A stretch of 64,000 nt of DNA from Nitrosomonas sp. (GCF_019752415.1 NZ_JAIEME010000025.1:42551-106550); one strand, 5' to 3'. Shown: positions 40,295 to 52,324, counted from the stretch's first letter. The notes: generated by a model not told the origin, from the letters alone. Program-made: numbers and translations.

Positions 40295-40851
40295 TCGAAC
40301 TTTCATTAACTGACAACAACGAGTATCCCAGTTTAATCATTGTCGACGACGATAAAGTTTTTTGTGATGTGCTGGCAAAAGCGATGACAAAGCGTGGCTT
40401 CAGCGTAACGTGCGCATATACTATTGATGATGCATTAAAGCTGGCCGAAGCATCAACACCTGAATACGCAATTGTTGATCTGAAATTATCCAGCGAATCC
40501 GGATTGGTGCTGGTTGAGAAACTGAAAACCTTGGATCCCGGTACCCGCATTGTTATGCTAACGGGTTATGCCAGTATTGCTACGGCGGTTGAAGCCATAA
40601 AACTCGGTGCTACCCATTATCTTGCAAAACCAGTAGATGCCGATGATATTATGGCTGCTTTTGAACGTGTATCTGGCGAATCGAATATAGCTATCAGTGC
40701 ACATCCATTATCGGTAGGACGGCTTGAATGGGAATATATTCAGCGCGTTCTCACTGAGAATGATAACAATGTGTCAGTTACTGCCAGAATATTGAATATG
40801 CATCGACGTACATTACAGCGCAAGCTTGCCAAAAAACCACTACGTGAATAA
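40291..40851 (+). CDS. RegA/ActR/PrrA-like response regulator with Fis-type HTH
   Basis: LIIVDDDKVFCDVL, YAIVDLKLSSESG, VMLTGYASIATAVEAIKLGATHYLAKP; C-terminal HTH VSVTARILNMHRRTLQRKLAKK; 4-nt overlap with the kinase. Confidence 0.9.
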   Translation: MIELSLTDNNEYPSLIIVDDDKVFCDVLAKAMTKRGFSVTCAYTIDDALKLAEASTPEYAIVDLKLSSESGLVLVEKLKTLDPGTRIVMLTGYASIATAVEAIKLGATHYLAKPVDADDIMAAFERVSGESNIAISAHPLSVGRLEWEYIQRVLTENDNNVSVTARILNMHRRTLQRKLAKKPLRE

Positions 40852-40864
40852 AGAAAAATCTATT

Positions 40865-41956
40865 TTATAGAAACCTTGCAATTATCCGGACATCTTGCCC
40901 AACCATGCGTAAGTCATTTATTCTGAGAGTCTTCTTTTTCTCAAGATTCATTAATTCAGGTAACTGAACCATTCCCTGCGCATTATCACCTAGCAAATGC
41001 GGCGCAAGATAAATAATCATCTCATTAACTAATCCAGCCTCAACTAAAGCGCCATTCAGTCCACACCCAGCTTCCACCAATACTTCATTCATTCCAAAAT
41101 CAGCTAGCGCAGTAATCATTTTCCCCAGATCGACTCGGCCCTTGGCATTGGACAAAACTATGACCCGAACACCCATCTTACTCAGTGCCTCATTTTTTTC
41201 CGGATTGTTATTATTCGCGGTAAAGATAAATACCTCTTCTCCAGCTTGCAGTAATTTAGCATCCAACGGAATTACTAAATGACTGTCTACGATAATCTTT
41301 TTTGGTTGACGGCGTGTCTTGATGTGACGTACCGTTAACTGAGGATTATCGGATTTTACTGTACCGATACCTGTCAGGATGGCGCATGAACGTGCGCGCC
41401 ACCGATGCCCATCCTGTCGTGCAGATTCTCCGGTAATCCATTGACTAACACCATTATTCAGCGCAGTCTTACCATCCAAGCTTGCAGCTGTTTTTATCCT
41501 GACCCATGGCTTTTTGTGAATCATACGTGTAACAAAACCCACATTCAGCGCACTCGCTTCTGCTTCTAATAAACCGACCTGTACGTCAATTCCAGCCAAT
41601 TCTAATAAGGCTTTACCACGACCTGACACTAGCGGATTAGGATCTTCCATGGCGATGATGATCCTGGCAATGCCTGCAGCAATCAAAGCATTAACACACG
41701 GCGGCGTGCGTCCAGAATGGGCGCAGGGTTCCAGTGTGACGTAAGCTGTTGCGCCACGTGCTGCCTCTCCAGCACTATTCAGCGCATTAATTTCAGCATG
41801 TGGTTGTCCAGCCTTCTCATGCCAACCGCTCCCGACTATCTGCGCATTATGGGTAATCACACAACCAACACGCGGATTAGGTGTGGTATCGTATAGCCCT
41901 TTCTCAGCTAACCGTAGCGCATACGACATGAAAGCATAATCGGCGGGAGAGAACAT
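40865..41956 (-). CDS. ribD: Bifunctional riboflavin biosynthesis deaminase/reductase
   Basis: TTPNPRVGCVITH, GQPHAEINAL, YVTLEPCAHSGRTPPCVNALI. Confidence 0.95.
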   Translation of the reverse strand: MFSPADYAFMSYALRLAEKGLYDTTPNPRVGCVITHNAQIVGSGWHEKAGQPHAEINALNSAGEAARGATAYVTLEPCAHSGRTPPCVNALIAAGIARIIIAMEDPNPLVSGRGKALLELAGIDVQVGLLEAEASALNVGFVTRMIHKKPWVRIKTAASLDGKTALNNGVSQWITGESARQDGHRWRARSCAILTGIGTVKSDNPQLTVRHIKTRRQPKKIIVDSHLVIPLDAKLLQAGEEVFIFTANNNNPEKNEALSKMGVRVIVLSNAKGRVDLGKMITALADFGMNEVLVEAGCGLNGALVEAGLVNEMIIYLAPHLLGDNAQGMVQLPELMNLEKKKTLRINDLRMVGQDVRIIARFL

Positions 41957-42063
41957 CTAAGGAATTGTAAAATATGACTGCGATTGATTCACCCGGTCTA
42001 CTGCATTCCGATAAATGACCAGTAAAACATCAGGATGGTTTAGGTTGTTTTCTTCGATTGCAA

Positions 42064-42522
42064 TTATTGATTTGGTTTTTGTACTTCTTTGATCGCATCA
42101 CGAAAATCATCCACATCCTGAAAGCTTTTATAAACGGATGCGAATCGGATATAAGCTACTTCATCGAGCTTATAAAGTTCTTGCATCACACTCTCACCAA
42201 TACTACGTGATGAAACTTCGCGCTCTCCCATGCTTAAAAATTTTTGTACAATACGGTCGATCGCTGCATCCACATAACTTGTGGGAACAGGGCGTTTATG
42301 GAGTGCACGTTTAAATCCCGTCAACAGTTTGTTTCGATCAAACTCGGCTCGGCTACCATCATGTTTTACAACTTGAGGTAAACGTAATTCAACGGTTTCG
42401 TATGTCGTGAAACGTTTATCACAAGACTGGCACCGCCGACGCCGTCGTATTTTCTGGCCATCCTCACTCACGCGAGAGTCAATCACACTGGTGTCTTCTG
42501 CACAGCAAAAAGGGCATTTCAT
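42064..42522 (-). CDS. nrdR: Transcriptional repressor NrdR
   Basis: [42 protein letters not shown] zinc ribbon plus ATP-cone. Confidence 0.96.
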   Translation of the reverse strand: MKCPFCCAEDTSVIDSRVSEDGQKIRRRRRCQSCDKRFTTYETVELRLPQVVKHDGSRAEFDRNKLLTGFKRALHKRPVPTSYVDAAIDRIVQKFLSMGEREVSSRSIGESVMQELYKLDEVAYIRFASVYKSFQDVDDFRDAIKEVQKPNQ

Positions 42523-42590
42523 AACAAAATTTAGCCAGTATTAATCAAGTTGGTCAGATCATTTTTCAATATCTGGCCAACTTGGAAAAG

Positions 42591-43838
42591 CTATCCATAA
42601 ACTGGAAATTTTGCACACAATCGTTTTGCTTCGGTAGCCACTCGTGACAAAACCGCCGAATCCTCAGGTGCAGCAAGCACATCCGCTATCAAGTTGGCTA
42701 ATTGTTCCGCTTCCAGTTCTTTGAAACCTCGCGTGGTCATTGCTGGTGAGCCGACACGGATACCACTGGTAACAAATGGTTTCTGAGGATCATTAGGTAT
42801 GGCGTTCTTGTTAACCGTAATGTGTGCCAGTTCAAGTGATTCTTCTGCCTTCTTACCAGTCAGATTCATCGCACGCAAGTCAACCAGAAACATATGACAA
42901 TCTGTTTGTCCTGAGACAATTCGCAAGCCGCGATTGATTAGCACTTTTGCCATTACTCTTGCATTTTCAATTACTTGCTCCTGATAATCCTTAAACTCTT
43001 TACTGGCAGCTTCTTTAAATGCGACCGCTTTAGCCGCGATCACATGCATCAATGGGCCACCCTGAGTTTGTGGAAAAATGGCAGAGTTTAGCGCCTTCTC
43101 GTGTTCAGGTTTGGCCATAATAATACCGCCACGCGGACCGCGTAATGTTTTATGTGTAGTGCTCGTAACAAAGTCTGCAATACCAACAGGATTAGGATAA
43201 AAACCAGCAGCTACCAATCCGGCGTAATGAGCCATATCGACAAACAGGTAGGCATCTACAGCATCAGCAATTTTGCGGAAACGTTTCCAATCAATGACTC
43301 TCGCATAGGAGGAGGCGCCTGCAACTATCATTTTTGGTTTATGTTCATGGGCTAATTGCTCAACTTGATCATAATCAAGCAACTCAGTTTCCGGATGCAA
43401 GCCGTAAGAAATCGAATTAAAAATCTTTCCGCTCATACTAACGCTAGAACCATGCGTTAAGTGACCTCCATGCGCCAACGACATGCCCAGCAGGGTGTCG
43501 CCGGGCTTTAGCACTGATAGATAGACAGCGGCATTGGCTTGCGAACCGGAGTGCGGTTGTACATTAACATACTCAGCACCAAAGAGTGCCTTTAATCGGT
43601 CAATAGCCAGTTGCTCAACCTGATCAGCATACATACAACCGCCGTAATAGCGTTTTGTCGGATATCCTTCGGCATATTTATTCGTTAGAACAGAACCCTG
43701 AGCTTGCATAACTGCGGGGCTTGCATAATTTTCCGATGCAATTAATTCAATATATTCTTCCTGGCGCTGTATCTCGCCTTTAATCGCCTGCCATACTTCT
43801 GGGTCGACATTTTCTATAGTTTGTTTCTGCGAAAACAT
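42591..43838 (-). CDS. glyA: Serine hydroxymethyltransferase
   Basis: [55 protein letters not shown]. Confidence 0.96.
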   Translation of the reverse strand: MFSQKQTIENVDPEVWQAIKGEIQRQEEYIELIASENYASPAVMQAQGSVLTNKYAEGYPTKRYYGGCMYADQVEQLAIDRLKALFGAEYVNVQPHSGSQANAAVYLSVLKPGDTLLGMSLAHGGHLTHGSSVSMSGKIFNSISYGLHPETELLDYDQVEQLAHEHKPKMIVAGASSYARVIDWKRFRKIADAVDAYLFVDMAHYAGLVAAGFYPNPVGIADFVTSTTHKTLRGPRGGIIMAKPEHEKALNSAIFPQTQGGPLMHVIAAKAVAFKEAASKEFKDYQEQVIENARVMAKVLINRGLRIVSGQTDCHMFLVDLRAMNLTGKKAEESLELAHITVNKNAIPNDPQKPFVTSGIRVGSPAMTTRGFKELEAEQLANLIADVLAAPEDSAVLSRVATEAKRLCAKFPVYG

Positions 43839-44205
43839 GGTGATACCAATCCTTTGAAATATTTTTAAACCGAGAAAATACGTATATTACCATTACCTGC
43901 CGAAATGCAGATAGCTGATCACAAGCAGCAGAATAAAAAAGAGAAGAATTTTTCTTTATCAATACCAATATTTATTGCCGCCCGATTTATACAAATGGAG
44001 TGGTTGTAAGAAAGTGGAGAGACTATCCCTTGTAATCGTATAATTTGGGTAAAAAAACTGCCAAGCTCCACTGGTAAGTTTGAACGGAAGCAGTCCGTAC
44101 TAGGGATAAAAAACAGTGTAGAAAATTTATACCCTATAATCTGTAGCTTGCTTCTCCAGAACAATGAAACAATAGAACAGTTCCTGTAAGTGTCTCAGCT
44201 ATCGA

Positions 44206-46476
44206 TCAAATAATTGCGGCTTCTTCTTCAAAGAGAAGTTTTACTTTCTCATCACTATCACTATCACTATTAATATCAACCGTTACTTTACCGCCATTGA
44301 CCAGGCGCCCGAACAATAATTCATCAGCCAATGCACTACGAATCGTATCTTGGATAAGCCGTTCCATAGGCCGGGCACCCATGAGTGGATCAAAGCCATG
44401 TTTTGCAAGATACTTACGTAATTGTTCCGTAAACGTTGCCTCCACTTTCTTTTCGTGAAGTTGTGTTTCAAGTTGAATCAGGAATTTATCGGTTACTCGC
44501 AAAATAATTTCCTGACCTAAAGAGGCAAATGAAATGATCGCATCTAGCCGATTACGAAACTCAGGAGTAAATAGTTTCTTGATATCAATTAATTCATCCC
44601 CTGCAAATTTTGATTTTGTAAATCCCATCGAAGATCTAGTAAGGGATTCAGCGCCTGCATTGGTAGTCATTATAATGATTACATTGCGAAAATCTGCTTT
44701 ACGCCCATTATTGTCTGTCAGCGTTCCATAATCCATGACTTGCAACAGGATATTGAAAATATCTGTATGCGCTTTTTCGATCTCATCTAATAATAAAACC
44801 GAATAGGGATGCTTAATTACTGTTTCTGTCAACAATCCCCCCTGATCATAACCCACATATCCAGGTGGTGCGCCAATCAGACGGGATACTGCGTGACGTT
44901 CCATGTATTCAGACATATCGAATCGATGCAAGTGAATGCCGAGGGCATAGGCTAATTGCCTTGCCACTTCGGTTTTTCCGACACCTGTTGGCCCTGAAAA
45001 AAGAAAAGAACCCACGGGTTTCCGCGGATTTCCCAGTCCACTTCTCGACATTTTTATGGCCGCAGTCAACGCATTAATTGCATTGTCCTGCCCAAAAACA
45101 ACGGCTTTCATATCACGGCCCAATGTTTTCAATTTATTGCGATCGTTCGCAGAAATATTTTGTGGAGGAATTCGCGCAATCTTGGCTACCACATTCTCAA
45201 TTTCACTTTTACCGATGACCTTCCGTTTCTTCGATTTTGGTAATATACGTTGGGCAGCACCGGCTTCATCCAGCACATCAATTGCTTTATCTGGCAAATG
45301 TCTATCATTAATATAACGTTCCGATAGTTCTGCTGCAGAAACTAATGCACTGGCAGTATATTTAACCTTATGGTGCTGTTCATAACGAGATTTCAAACCA
45401 CGTAAAATAGCTACTGTTTCATCTACACTGGGTTCGTTAACTTCTATCTGCTGGAAACGCCTTGATAGCGCATGGTCTTTCTCAAAGATCCCGCGGTACT
45501 CCTTAAAGGTTGTGGCACCGATACATCGTAGTTGCCCAGTACTTAAAACCGGCTTCAACAGATTGGATGCGTCCAGAACGCCACCTGAAGCAGCACCAGC
45601 ACCAATGAGTGTATGGATCTCATCTATGAACAAGATAGCCATTGGATTATCAGTTAACTGTTTTAGCAATGTTTTCAAGCGTTGTTCAAAATCTCCGCGA
45701 TATTTGGTGCCCGCCAATAAAGCGCCCATATCAAGCGAATAAATTTGATGCTTCAAAAGTAAATCAGGCACATCTTCTTCAACAATACGTTTTGCCAAGC
45801 CTTCTGCAATTGCAGTTTTTCCTACACCAGCTTCACCAACTAATAAAGGATTATTTTTACGGCGTCGGCACAACGTTTGTATGACTCGCTCAATCTCCTT
45901 CTCACGCCCCACCAAGGGATCTATTTTATTAATTAACGCCAGGTGATTGAGATTTATCGTGTAATTCTCGAGCACGCCCCCGCTCGAATTGGTTTCGTGC
46001 TCAGTGTCCCCTTCATTTCCAGTTTTAGCGTCATTCTCGTGCGGTACTTTCCGAATATTATGTGAGATGTAATTCACTACATCCAAACGGGTCACACCTC
46101 TCTGATGTAAGAAATAGACGGCATGTGAATCTTTCTCACCAAAAATCGATACCAAAACATTGGCGCCAGTAACTTCTTTCTTTCCAGATGACTGTACATG
46201 CAATATCGCTCGTTGAATGACGCGCTGAAAACCTAATGTAGGTTGCGTATCAACTTCTTCTTTACCATTGATTACCGGTGTATGGCGTGTAATATGGTCC
46301 GCTAATACTGATCGCAAACCATCAATGTCTACCAAGCAAGCATTTAATACCTCAGCGGCGCTTGCATTATCCAGCATTGCCAGCAGTAAGTGTTCTACTG
46401 TAATGAATTCATAACGTTTTTGTCTGGACTCTACAAACGCCATATGTAAACTGACTTCTAAATCTGGCGCAATCAT
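44206..46476 (-). CDS. clpA: ATP-dependent Clp protease ATP-binding subunit ClpA
   Basis: Two AAA domains ([34 protein letters not shown]); clpS directly upstream. Confidence 0.96.
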   Translation of the reverse strand: MIAPDLEVSLHMAFVESRQKRYEFITVEHLLLAMLDNASAAEVLNACLVDIDGLRSVLADHITRHTPVINGKEEVDTQPTLGFQRVIQRAILHVQSSGKKEVTGANVLVSIFGEKDSHAVYFLHQRGVTRLDVVNYISHNIRKVPHENDAKTGNEGDTEHETNSSGGVLENYTINLNHLALINKIDPLVGREKEIERVIQTLCRRRKNNPLLVGEAGVGKTAIAEGLAKRIVEEDVPDLLLKHQIYSLDMGALLAGTKYRGDFEQRLKTLLKQLTDNPMAILFIDEIHTLIGAGAASGGVLDASNLLKPVLSTGQLRCIGATTFKEYRGIFEKDHALSRRFQQIEVNEPSVDETVAILRGLKSRYEQHHKVKYTASALVSAAELSERYINDRHLPDKAIDVLDEAGAAQRILPKSKKRKVIGKSEIENVVAKIARIPPQNISANDRNKLKTLGRDMKAVVFGQDNAINALTAAIKMSRSGLGNPRKPVGSFLFSGPTGVGKTEVARQLAYALGIHLHRFDMSEYMERHAVSRLIGAPPGYVGYDQGGLLTETVIKHPYSVLLLDEIEKAHTDIFNILLQVMDYGTLTDNNGRKADFRNVIIIMTTNAGAESLTRSSMGFTKSKFAGDELIDIKKLFTPEFRNRLDAIISFASLGQEIILRVTDKFLIQLETQLHEKKVEATFTEQLRKYLAKHGFDPLMGARPMERLIQDTIRSALADELLFGRLVNGGKVTVDINSDSDSDEKVKLLFEEEAAII

Positions 46477-46477
46477 T

Positions 46478-46786
46478 TCAGTTTTCCTCCATTATACACC
46501 TAAGTGGGTGCTGATTTTTTCTAGCAAATTCAACCACCTGCTTGACCTTCGTACTTGCAATATCACTTGGGTATATACCACACACACCGACCCCCTGCAT
46601 ATGTACCTCTAACATTATTCGTGTTGCCTGTTCTTGATTCATGGAAAAAAATATTTTCAACACCTCAATCACAAACTCCATAGGTGTGAAATCATCATTC
46701 AATAATAAAATTTTGTACATGGAGGGAGGTTTTCGTTCAACTTTTTCCTGTACAAGCATAACGGCTTCTGGGTTACTCTCCGTCAT
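46478..46786 (-). CDS. clpS: ClpS adaptor protein
   Basis: [43 protein letters not shown]. Confidence 0.96.
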   Translation of the reverse strand: MTESNPEAVMLVQEKVERKPPSMYKILLLNDDFTPMEFVIEVLKIFFSMNQEQATRIMLEVHMQGVGVCGIYPSDIASTKVKQVVEFARKNQHPLRCIMEEN

Positions 46787-47068
46787 AACTGTTTTCCCTA
46801 CTCATTCTTTCTATAAAAATATATTGTACTAAATACTTCATTATCGACATCTTTGACGATTACGACAAAATTTTCAAGTATCTTGAGACAATTACCTAGT
46901 TCTTGCACACAAATATGTTGTAACGGCTTGACTTTAACCCTGGATTTGCGTAAAACTGCAAATGGCGTTTGGCTTCAAGTTCTCTGCGGTCCCGGTTTTA
47001 TCCGTCAATGGTCTTGAAATTCAAATAGTGTTAGGGTTTCCGGCCCAGTTTTTATATAGGAAGTAGAA

Positions 47069-47272
47069 ATGGCAACAGGTACAGTAAAATGGTTTAACGA
47101 TTCCAAAGGTTTTGGTTTTATTACTCCCGACGATGGCAGTGAAGATTTGTTTGCACACTTCTCAGCAATCAATATGTCTGGATTTAAAACTCTTAAAGAA
47201 GGCCAAAAAGTGAGTTTTGATGTCACTCAAGGACCGAAGGGAAAACAGGCCTCTAATATCCAATCCGCTTAA
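47069..47272 (+). CDS. CspA-family cold shock protein
   Basis: [34 protein letters not shown] (RNP motifs); ggaagtag RBS region. Confidence 0.95.
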   Translation: MATGTVKWFNDSKGFGFITPDDGSEDLFAHFSAINMSGFKTLKEGQKVSFDVTQGPKGKQASNIQSA

Positions 47273-47360
47273 CTTTCATAAAAATACTGGCTTAGACCGT
47301 TTGTTTTAGTAGCAATAACAATAGAAATAAAGTAAGTAAGAAGAATACAACCTCATATTA

Positions 47361-47392
47361 CCCCTTTGTTAGTATGGCAAGGGGTTTTTTCT
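47361..47392 (+). terminator. Terminator downstream of the cold-shock gene
   Basis: ccccttTGTTAGTATGGCaaggggtttttt. Confidence 0.75.
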
Positions 47393-47468
47393 TTGTTCTT
47401 TGTTCTTTGTTCTTTGTTCTTTGTTCTTTGTTCTTTGTTCTTTGTTCTTTGTTCTTTGTTCTTTGTTC
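47391..47468. repeat. Heptanucleotide tandem repeat (CTTTGTT)11
   Basis: 11 perfect copies counted from 47391 to 47467, followed by one c. Confidence 0.95.
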
Positions 47469-47479
47469 ACACGCTACAA

Positions 47480-48727
47480 CTACATACGTTCAATCATGGC
47501 ACTACCAAAATCCGAAGAAGAAACCTGTTTAGCATCAGTCATCTGTCGCGCAAAGTCATAGGTAACTATCTTGTCTTGAATAGTTGTTTCCATTGCTTTG
47601 ATAATCAAATCGGCCGATTCTACCCAACCCAAATGCCGCAACATCATTTCCGCTGATAATATGATTGAACCAGGATTTACTTGATCTTTCCCCGCATATT
47701 TAGGTGCCGTACCGTGTGTTGCTTCAAAGATAGCGATGGAATCGCTAAGGTTTGCCCCTGGTGCTATCCCAATTCCGCCTACCTGTGCAGCCAATGCATC
47801 AGAAATATAATCGCCATTTAAGTTCAGAGTAGCTACTACGTCATACTCTTCTGGACGTAACAAGATTTGCTGTAAAAAAGCATCCGCAATCACATCTTTA
47901 ATAATAACCCTGCCTTTTTCTAGCGGCAATTTCATCCACGGTCCCCCATCCAGCAATTCTGCTCCAAATTCTTTAGCAGCCAAAGCATAGCCCCATTTCT
48001 TGAATGCACCTTCAGTAAACTTCATAATATTGCCTTTATGCACCAAAGTAACCGATCGGCATTTATTATCAATAGCATACTGAATTGCCTTCCGGACAAG
48101 ACGTTCAGTCCCCTCTTTCGAAACAGGTTTGATTCCAATACCAGAAGTCTGAGGAAAACGTATACTGGTCACTCCCATATCTGTAATGAGAAAATCAATT
48201 ATTTTCTTTGCGGGCTCTGATTCTGCCTCCCATTCGATACCTGCATAGATATCTTCAGAATTTTCTCTAAAAATAACCATGTCGGTCTTCTCCGGATTCT
48301 TCACTGGGCTGGGTACACCACTAAAATAACGTACTGGCCGCAAACAAATGTATAAATCCAGCAGTTGTCGAAGCGCAACATTAATCGAACGTATACCACC
48401 ACCCACCGGTGTTGTCAGCGGACCTTTAATGGAAACCACAAACTCTCTAGCGGCTTGTAGAGTCTCTTCCGGCAACCACACATCAGGCCCATAAATTTGT
48501 GTTGATTTCTCGCCCGCATAGATTTCCATCCACGAAATTTTGCGTTGCCCGAGATATGCTTTCTTAACCGCTGAATCGACGACTCTCCGCATTACGGGAG
48601 TAATATCAACACCAATACCATCACCTTCAATAAAAGGAATTATTGGATTATCAGGTACATTTAACGAATTATTCTCATTAACCTGAATCCTTTCCCCATC
48701 ATTAGGTATTTTTATATGCTGATACAT
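47480..48727 (-). CDS. icd: NADP-dependent isocitrate dehydrogenase
   Basis: [57 protein letters not shown]. Start ATG 48727 preferred. Confidence 0.95.
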   Translation of the reverse strand: MYQHIKIPNDGERIQVNENNSLNVPDNPIIPFIEGDGIGVDITPVMRRVVDSAVKKAYLGQRKISWMEIYAGEKSTQIYGPDVWLPEETLQAAREFVVSIKGPLTTPVGGGIRSINVALRQLLDLYICLRPVRYFSGVPSPVKNPEKTDMVIFRENSEDIYAGIEWEAESEPAKKIIDFLITDMGVTSIRFPQTSGIGIKPVSKEGTERLVRKAIQYAIDNKCRSVTLVHKGNIMKFTEGAFKKWGYALAAKEFGAELLDGGPWMKLPLEKGRVIIKDVIADAFLQQILLRPEEYDVVATLNLNGDYISDALAAQVGGIGIAPGANLSDSIAIFEATHGTAPKYAGKDQVNPGSIILSAEMMLRHLGWVESADLIIKAMETTIQDKIVTYDFARQMTDAKQVSSSDFGSAMIERM

Positions 48728-49019
48728 GACATCTCCAAGTATTCGAATACTATCTGTGCGATTACTAAATATTACCGGGCAGCTAAACATTATTGGATGA
48801 GAATGTTGTCACTTTTCTTCTTCATTGCATGATAAATTTTCTCAAACTAAAATAAAGTCCCGTGTTTAGACTATTATACGTGTAAATACGAAGCCTTTCC
48901 AAGCGACTGGAAAATCTGTTGCCACCTATCGATCATCCTAGTATTTTTTAAATGTATATCATTACTTCGGATAAGCAGCATTCACTCAATCTCCAGGACT
49001 ACTCAACAGCACCCACACA

Positions 49020-50063
49020 ATGAATTTAAACCTCCTCGTTCCCAATCTATTCTGGCCTGATATCTTGCAAACAGAAATCTATAATGATCTATCGGCGCCT
49101 TCTCTAGAAGTACTGTTATCAAAAAGTACCGCTACAACAACTCCGCCACAGGAAATAGAAGCGTGGCTATGTAAGGAGTTTAATGTAGCAAAGCAGAAAA
49201 ATGACTGGCCTATTGCGCCGCTCATGCTAATCACTGACGCACCCGCTTTGGAAAAAACAAGTAAAGATTTCTGGATGCGTGCCGATCCTGTCCACCTACG
49301 TATTGAACAAAACCATATCATGTTAGCTGATAGTCAAGCTTTCCAAATTTCTATAGAAGAAGCCGAACAAATAGTACGGGATCTTAATCTCAGTCTGGGA
49401 AATCATGATTTCTCTTTCTTCCCATTACATCCTGACCGTTGGTATATCCGAACCCCAAAAGCGCCAGAGATCTTCACGCACACACTCAGCCATGTCACAT
49501 GCAAGAACATTAATAATTTTTTGCCGTCAGGTGCTGAAAGTATCGCATGGCATAAAATTTTTAATGAGATTCAGATGCTCCTTTATGAACACCCAGTTAA
49601 TCAAGCTCGTGAATCTCGTGGAGAATTGACTATTAATAGTGTTTGGTTCTGGGGAGGAGGAACTATGCCGCAATCAACACTCTCTCTTTATTCGCATACA
49701 TGGAGTGATAATGACCTTCTGCGCGCACTAGCATTAGCCAGCAACACTGGCCACTCAGAGTTACCTGCCGATGCACAGGAATGGTTCCAAACCCAAATAT
49801 CCGGGAATCATCTCGTGGTATTGGATGCTTTGCAAGGAAAAGCCAAGTATAGAGATGCTTATGGCTGGCGTGAGGCGCTCGTGAACATGGAGAAAAATTG
49901 GTTTTTACCTGTATATATGGCACTTAAGAAAGGAAAAATCAACCAATTGACCCTCACAGCGCTTAACGAAACTTCATCTCAGCGTTTTGAGATAACACGC
50001 TCTGATTTATGGAAATTCTGGCGAATAACTAAACCACTTCCCGCTCATATAGAAACACACTAG
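49020..50063 (+). CDS. Conserved protein of the COG4255-like group (often labelled phosphoglycerate mutase/regulatory)
   Basis: HPDRWYIRTP, NEIQMLLYEHPVNQARESRGELTINSVWFWGGG; family recognised by eye. Confidence 0.65.
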   Translation: MNLNLLVPNLFWPDILQTEIYNDLSAPSLEVLLSKSTATTTPPQEIEAWLCKEFNVAKQKNDWPIAPLMLITDAPALEKTSKDFWMRADPVHLRIEQNHIMLADSQAFQISIEEAEQIVRDLNLSLGNHDFSFFPLHPDRWYIRTPKAPEIFTHTLSHVTCKNINNFLPSGAESIAWHKIFNEIQMLLYEHPVNQARESRGELTINSVWFWGGGTMPQSTLSLYSHTWSDNDLLRALALASNTGHSELPADAQEWFQTQISGNHLVVLDALQGKAKYRDAYGWREALVNMEKNWFLPVYMALKKGKINQLTLTALNETSSQRFEITRSDLWKFWRITKPLPAHIETH

Positions 50064-50081
50064 CAAGAATAAGGAAACATC

Positions 50082-51584
50082 GTGCAAAAAATCTCTCTTC
50101 TTAGTAACGTTAAACCTTATCTCGCAATTTGCATTGCGCTAATACTTGCAATCGTTCTGATAGCTGACACCTATTTTATCAATGAAATCCCATCGCACTT
50201 GCAAGCAGCACTCTGGTTTTCCTTGGTCTTTGCAATACTAATAGCAATGATCCAAGTAGCGGGTGCGGAGAAAAATATCAAAAACTTTTCCGATCAACTC
50301 CAAGTTAGCAAGGAAAGACTCGGGAATGAGATTAAGCACCGGTTATGGGCTGAGAAAACAGCTTCTGAAAGCAAAATAAAATCACAGTTTGTTGATGAAA
50401 ACATGCCTGTCATGCTGGCTTATTTTAATGGTGATCTTCGTTGCCGTTACCATAATAGAATATTTCGCCGATGGTTTGGATTAAAGCCAGATCAAATAGA
50501 TGGCCGGCTTTTAAACGAATTCTCAAATGAAGAGTTTTTCTCTGATATTCAAAATAGTATCGAAGAAATACTGGCCGGAAAAACCGTGCATAACGAACGT
50601 GTACTTAAGTCGACCAAGGGCTTCCCTTATATTTTTACGGAGCAATATCTTCCTCATCTTGATAGCAAGGGAAAGGCTATCGGTTTCTACACGCTACACA
50701 CTCCCCGGGCGCAAGAAAAAAACCGTGATTCTTCGAAAAAGAAATTAGAGAGCCCAACCAAACCAGAACCAGAAAAAGCCAACAAAATACTGACTAAAGA
50801 CAATACAAACCCGCCACCGAGTACTCAAACATCCAAATCAGGAATTACCGCTGCACGTATTACTCAGGCCATTGAGGGGGGGGAATTTAATCTTTATTGC
50901 CAGGAAATAACCCCTATCAAATCTTCTATCACATCAGTCTCACATTATGAGATTCTCATTCGTATGCATGAGGAAGAAAATAACTTGATGCCCCCTGGCT
51001 CATTTCTACCCCTTGTCGATCAATTTAAAATGATGCCCAAACTGGATCGGTGGATAATCAATCACATCGCCCAGTGGTTATCAGTTCACCCAAAATCCAA
51101 CTCTGTATTTTATGTTAATGTCGCTAAAGATACGTTAAGTGACCGGGCCTTTCCTGGTTTTATTCAAGATCAATTACAAAAAATAAAAGCCCCGGCTACC
51201 AATCTTTGCTTTGAGGTTGAAGTATCAGACGCAGAAGCCAATACAGCCGATACACTTATTTTTACGCAGAAAATTCGAGAGCTGGGCTGCTTGGTTTCGC
51301 TATGCAGCTTTAGCGGCAACCCAGAATCGTTAAATCTGCTCGACAAAATGAAAGTCGATTTCCTGAAAATTGATGGCAGTTTAGTATGCAATATCCTTCG
51401 TGATGAGGAAGATCTCGATAAAGTAAAAACCATCAATCAACTTGCGCACAAGGCAGAAATTAAGACAATAGCCGAATTAGTTGAATCAGATGACATCATC
51501 GTAAAGCTACAGGAAATTGGCATCGATTATGCGCAAGGATTTGGTGTTGCTAAGCCTCATCCCTTCAAAGATCTCGAGTCATAG
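50082..51584 (+). CDS. TM-PAS-degenerate EAL domain protein (c-di-GMP related)
   Basis: N-terminal TMs; PAS-like MPVMLAYFNGDLRCRYHNRIFRRWFGL; EAL-like FNLYCQEITPI...HYEILIRM...VDFLKIDGSLV. Confidence 0.85.
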   Translation: MQKISLLSNVKPYLAICIALILAIVLIADTYFINEIPSHLQAALWFSLVFAILIAMIQVAGAEKNIKNFSDQLQVSKERLGNEIKHRLWAEKTASESKIKSQFVDENMPVMLAYFNGDLRCRYHNRIFRRWFGLKPDQIDGRLLNEFSNEEFFSDIQNSIEEILAGKTVHNERVLKSTKGFPYIFTEQYLPHLDSKGKAIGFYTLHTPRAQEKNRDSSKKKLESPTKPEPEKANKILTKDNTNPPPSTQTSKSGITAARITQAIEGGEFNLYCQEITPIKSSITSVSHYEILIRMHEEENNLMPPGSFLPLVDQFKMMPKLDRWIINHIAQWLSVHPKSNSVFYVNVAKDTLSDRAFPGFIQDQLQKIKAPATNLCFEVEVSDAEANTADTLIFTQKIRELGCLVSLCSFSGNPESLNLLDKMKVDFLKIDGSLVCNILRDEEDLDKVKTINQLAHKAEIKTIAELVESDDIIVKLQEIGIDYAQGFGVAKPHPFKDLES

Positions 51585-51655
51585 GCTGAGCGGCAGGGAA
51601 TTTTTGTAAACCCCTGCCTCTAAAATCCGATTTCAGACTATCCCACAAAGCAGGA

Positions 51656-52315
51656 TCAATCATTCTTCATCGGCTTACTGGCACGGTATAAAGCGATCGT
51701 GCCGACCAAGGTACGATGCTGAGCAGTCTCTTCTACCGGGTGGAATCCGGCATCCATTATAAATGCCGGCAAGCGACCCAAAATGTGATCGTGAATTTCT
51801 TCAAACCAGCGCATCATCAAAGAGATTAACCACATGACAAAATCATGTGGCTTTCCGAAATCCGCGATATGCAGCTCTCCGCCAGGCTTCAATACGCGGA
51901 AAGCTTCTCTGAGCATTTGCTGTTTATCTTGCCGCGTCAGATGATGCAGCATCAGACTGGTGAATACACGGTCGAAACTTCCATCCGGGTAGGGCAAACA
52001 AGTCGCTGTGCCCTGTTGCAAGATGATGGCTTCTCCTGCTTGCTGCCCGTCCTTTCTTCGCGCAATGTCCAACACCTGGGGATCCACATCAAGTCCATAG
52101 ACTATGGCACCCGGCTCGGTTTGTTTGATCAACATAGTGAGCGTGCCGGTACCGCAACCCGCATCCAACACGATCTGGCCGGGCTGAATATGGGCCTGCG
52201 CAATCAATGCCGCCTTGGTTCCCGATTCTGGAAACAGGCACCGCATCATGGGATCGTACCAGCGCGTCAGCCAGTGGAAATGTAATGCCGGGATAAAATG
52301 AGGCTGCTTTTTCAT
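51656..52315 (-). CDS. SAM-dependent class I methyltransferase (UbiE-like)
   Basis: QIVLDAGCGTGTLTMLIKQ, FDRVFTSLMLHHL, EAFRVLKPGGELHIADFG. Confidence 0.9.
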   Translation of the reverse strand: MKKQPHFIPALHFHWLTRWYDPMMRCLFPESGTKAALIAQAHIQPGQIVLDAGCGTGTLTMLIKQTEPGAIVYGLDVDPQVLDIARRKDGQQAGEAIILQQGTATCLPYPDGSFDRVFTSLMLHHLTRQDKQQMLREAFRVLKPGGELHIADFGKPHDFVMWLISLMMRWFEEIHDHILGRLPAFIMDAGFHPVEETAQHRTLVGTIALYRASKPMKND

Positions 52316-52324
52316 GAAATCAGA

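Noticed and set aside
43919-44164. 81-aa ORF between glyA and clpA
   Set aside because: No motif, no plausible start context; likely noncoding.
44239-44280. atcactatcactatcactatta short repeat at the clpA 3' end
   Set aside because: Three-copy hexamer coding for SDSDSD; ordinary low-complexity acidic tail.
47366-47656. 96-aa ORF translated through the heptanucleotide repeat (FFVLCSL repeats)
   Set aside because: Repeat-generated hydrophobic sequence overlapping the icd 3' end in antisense; kept as a repeat finding, not as a gene.
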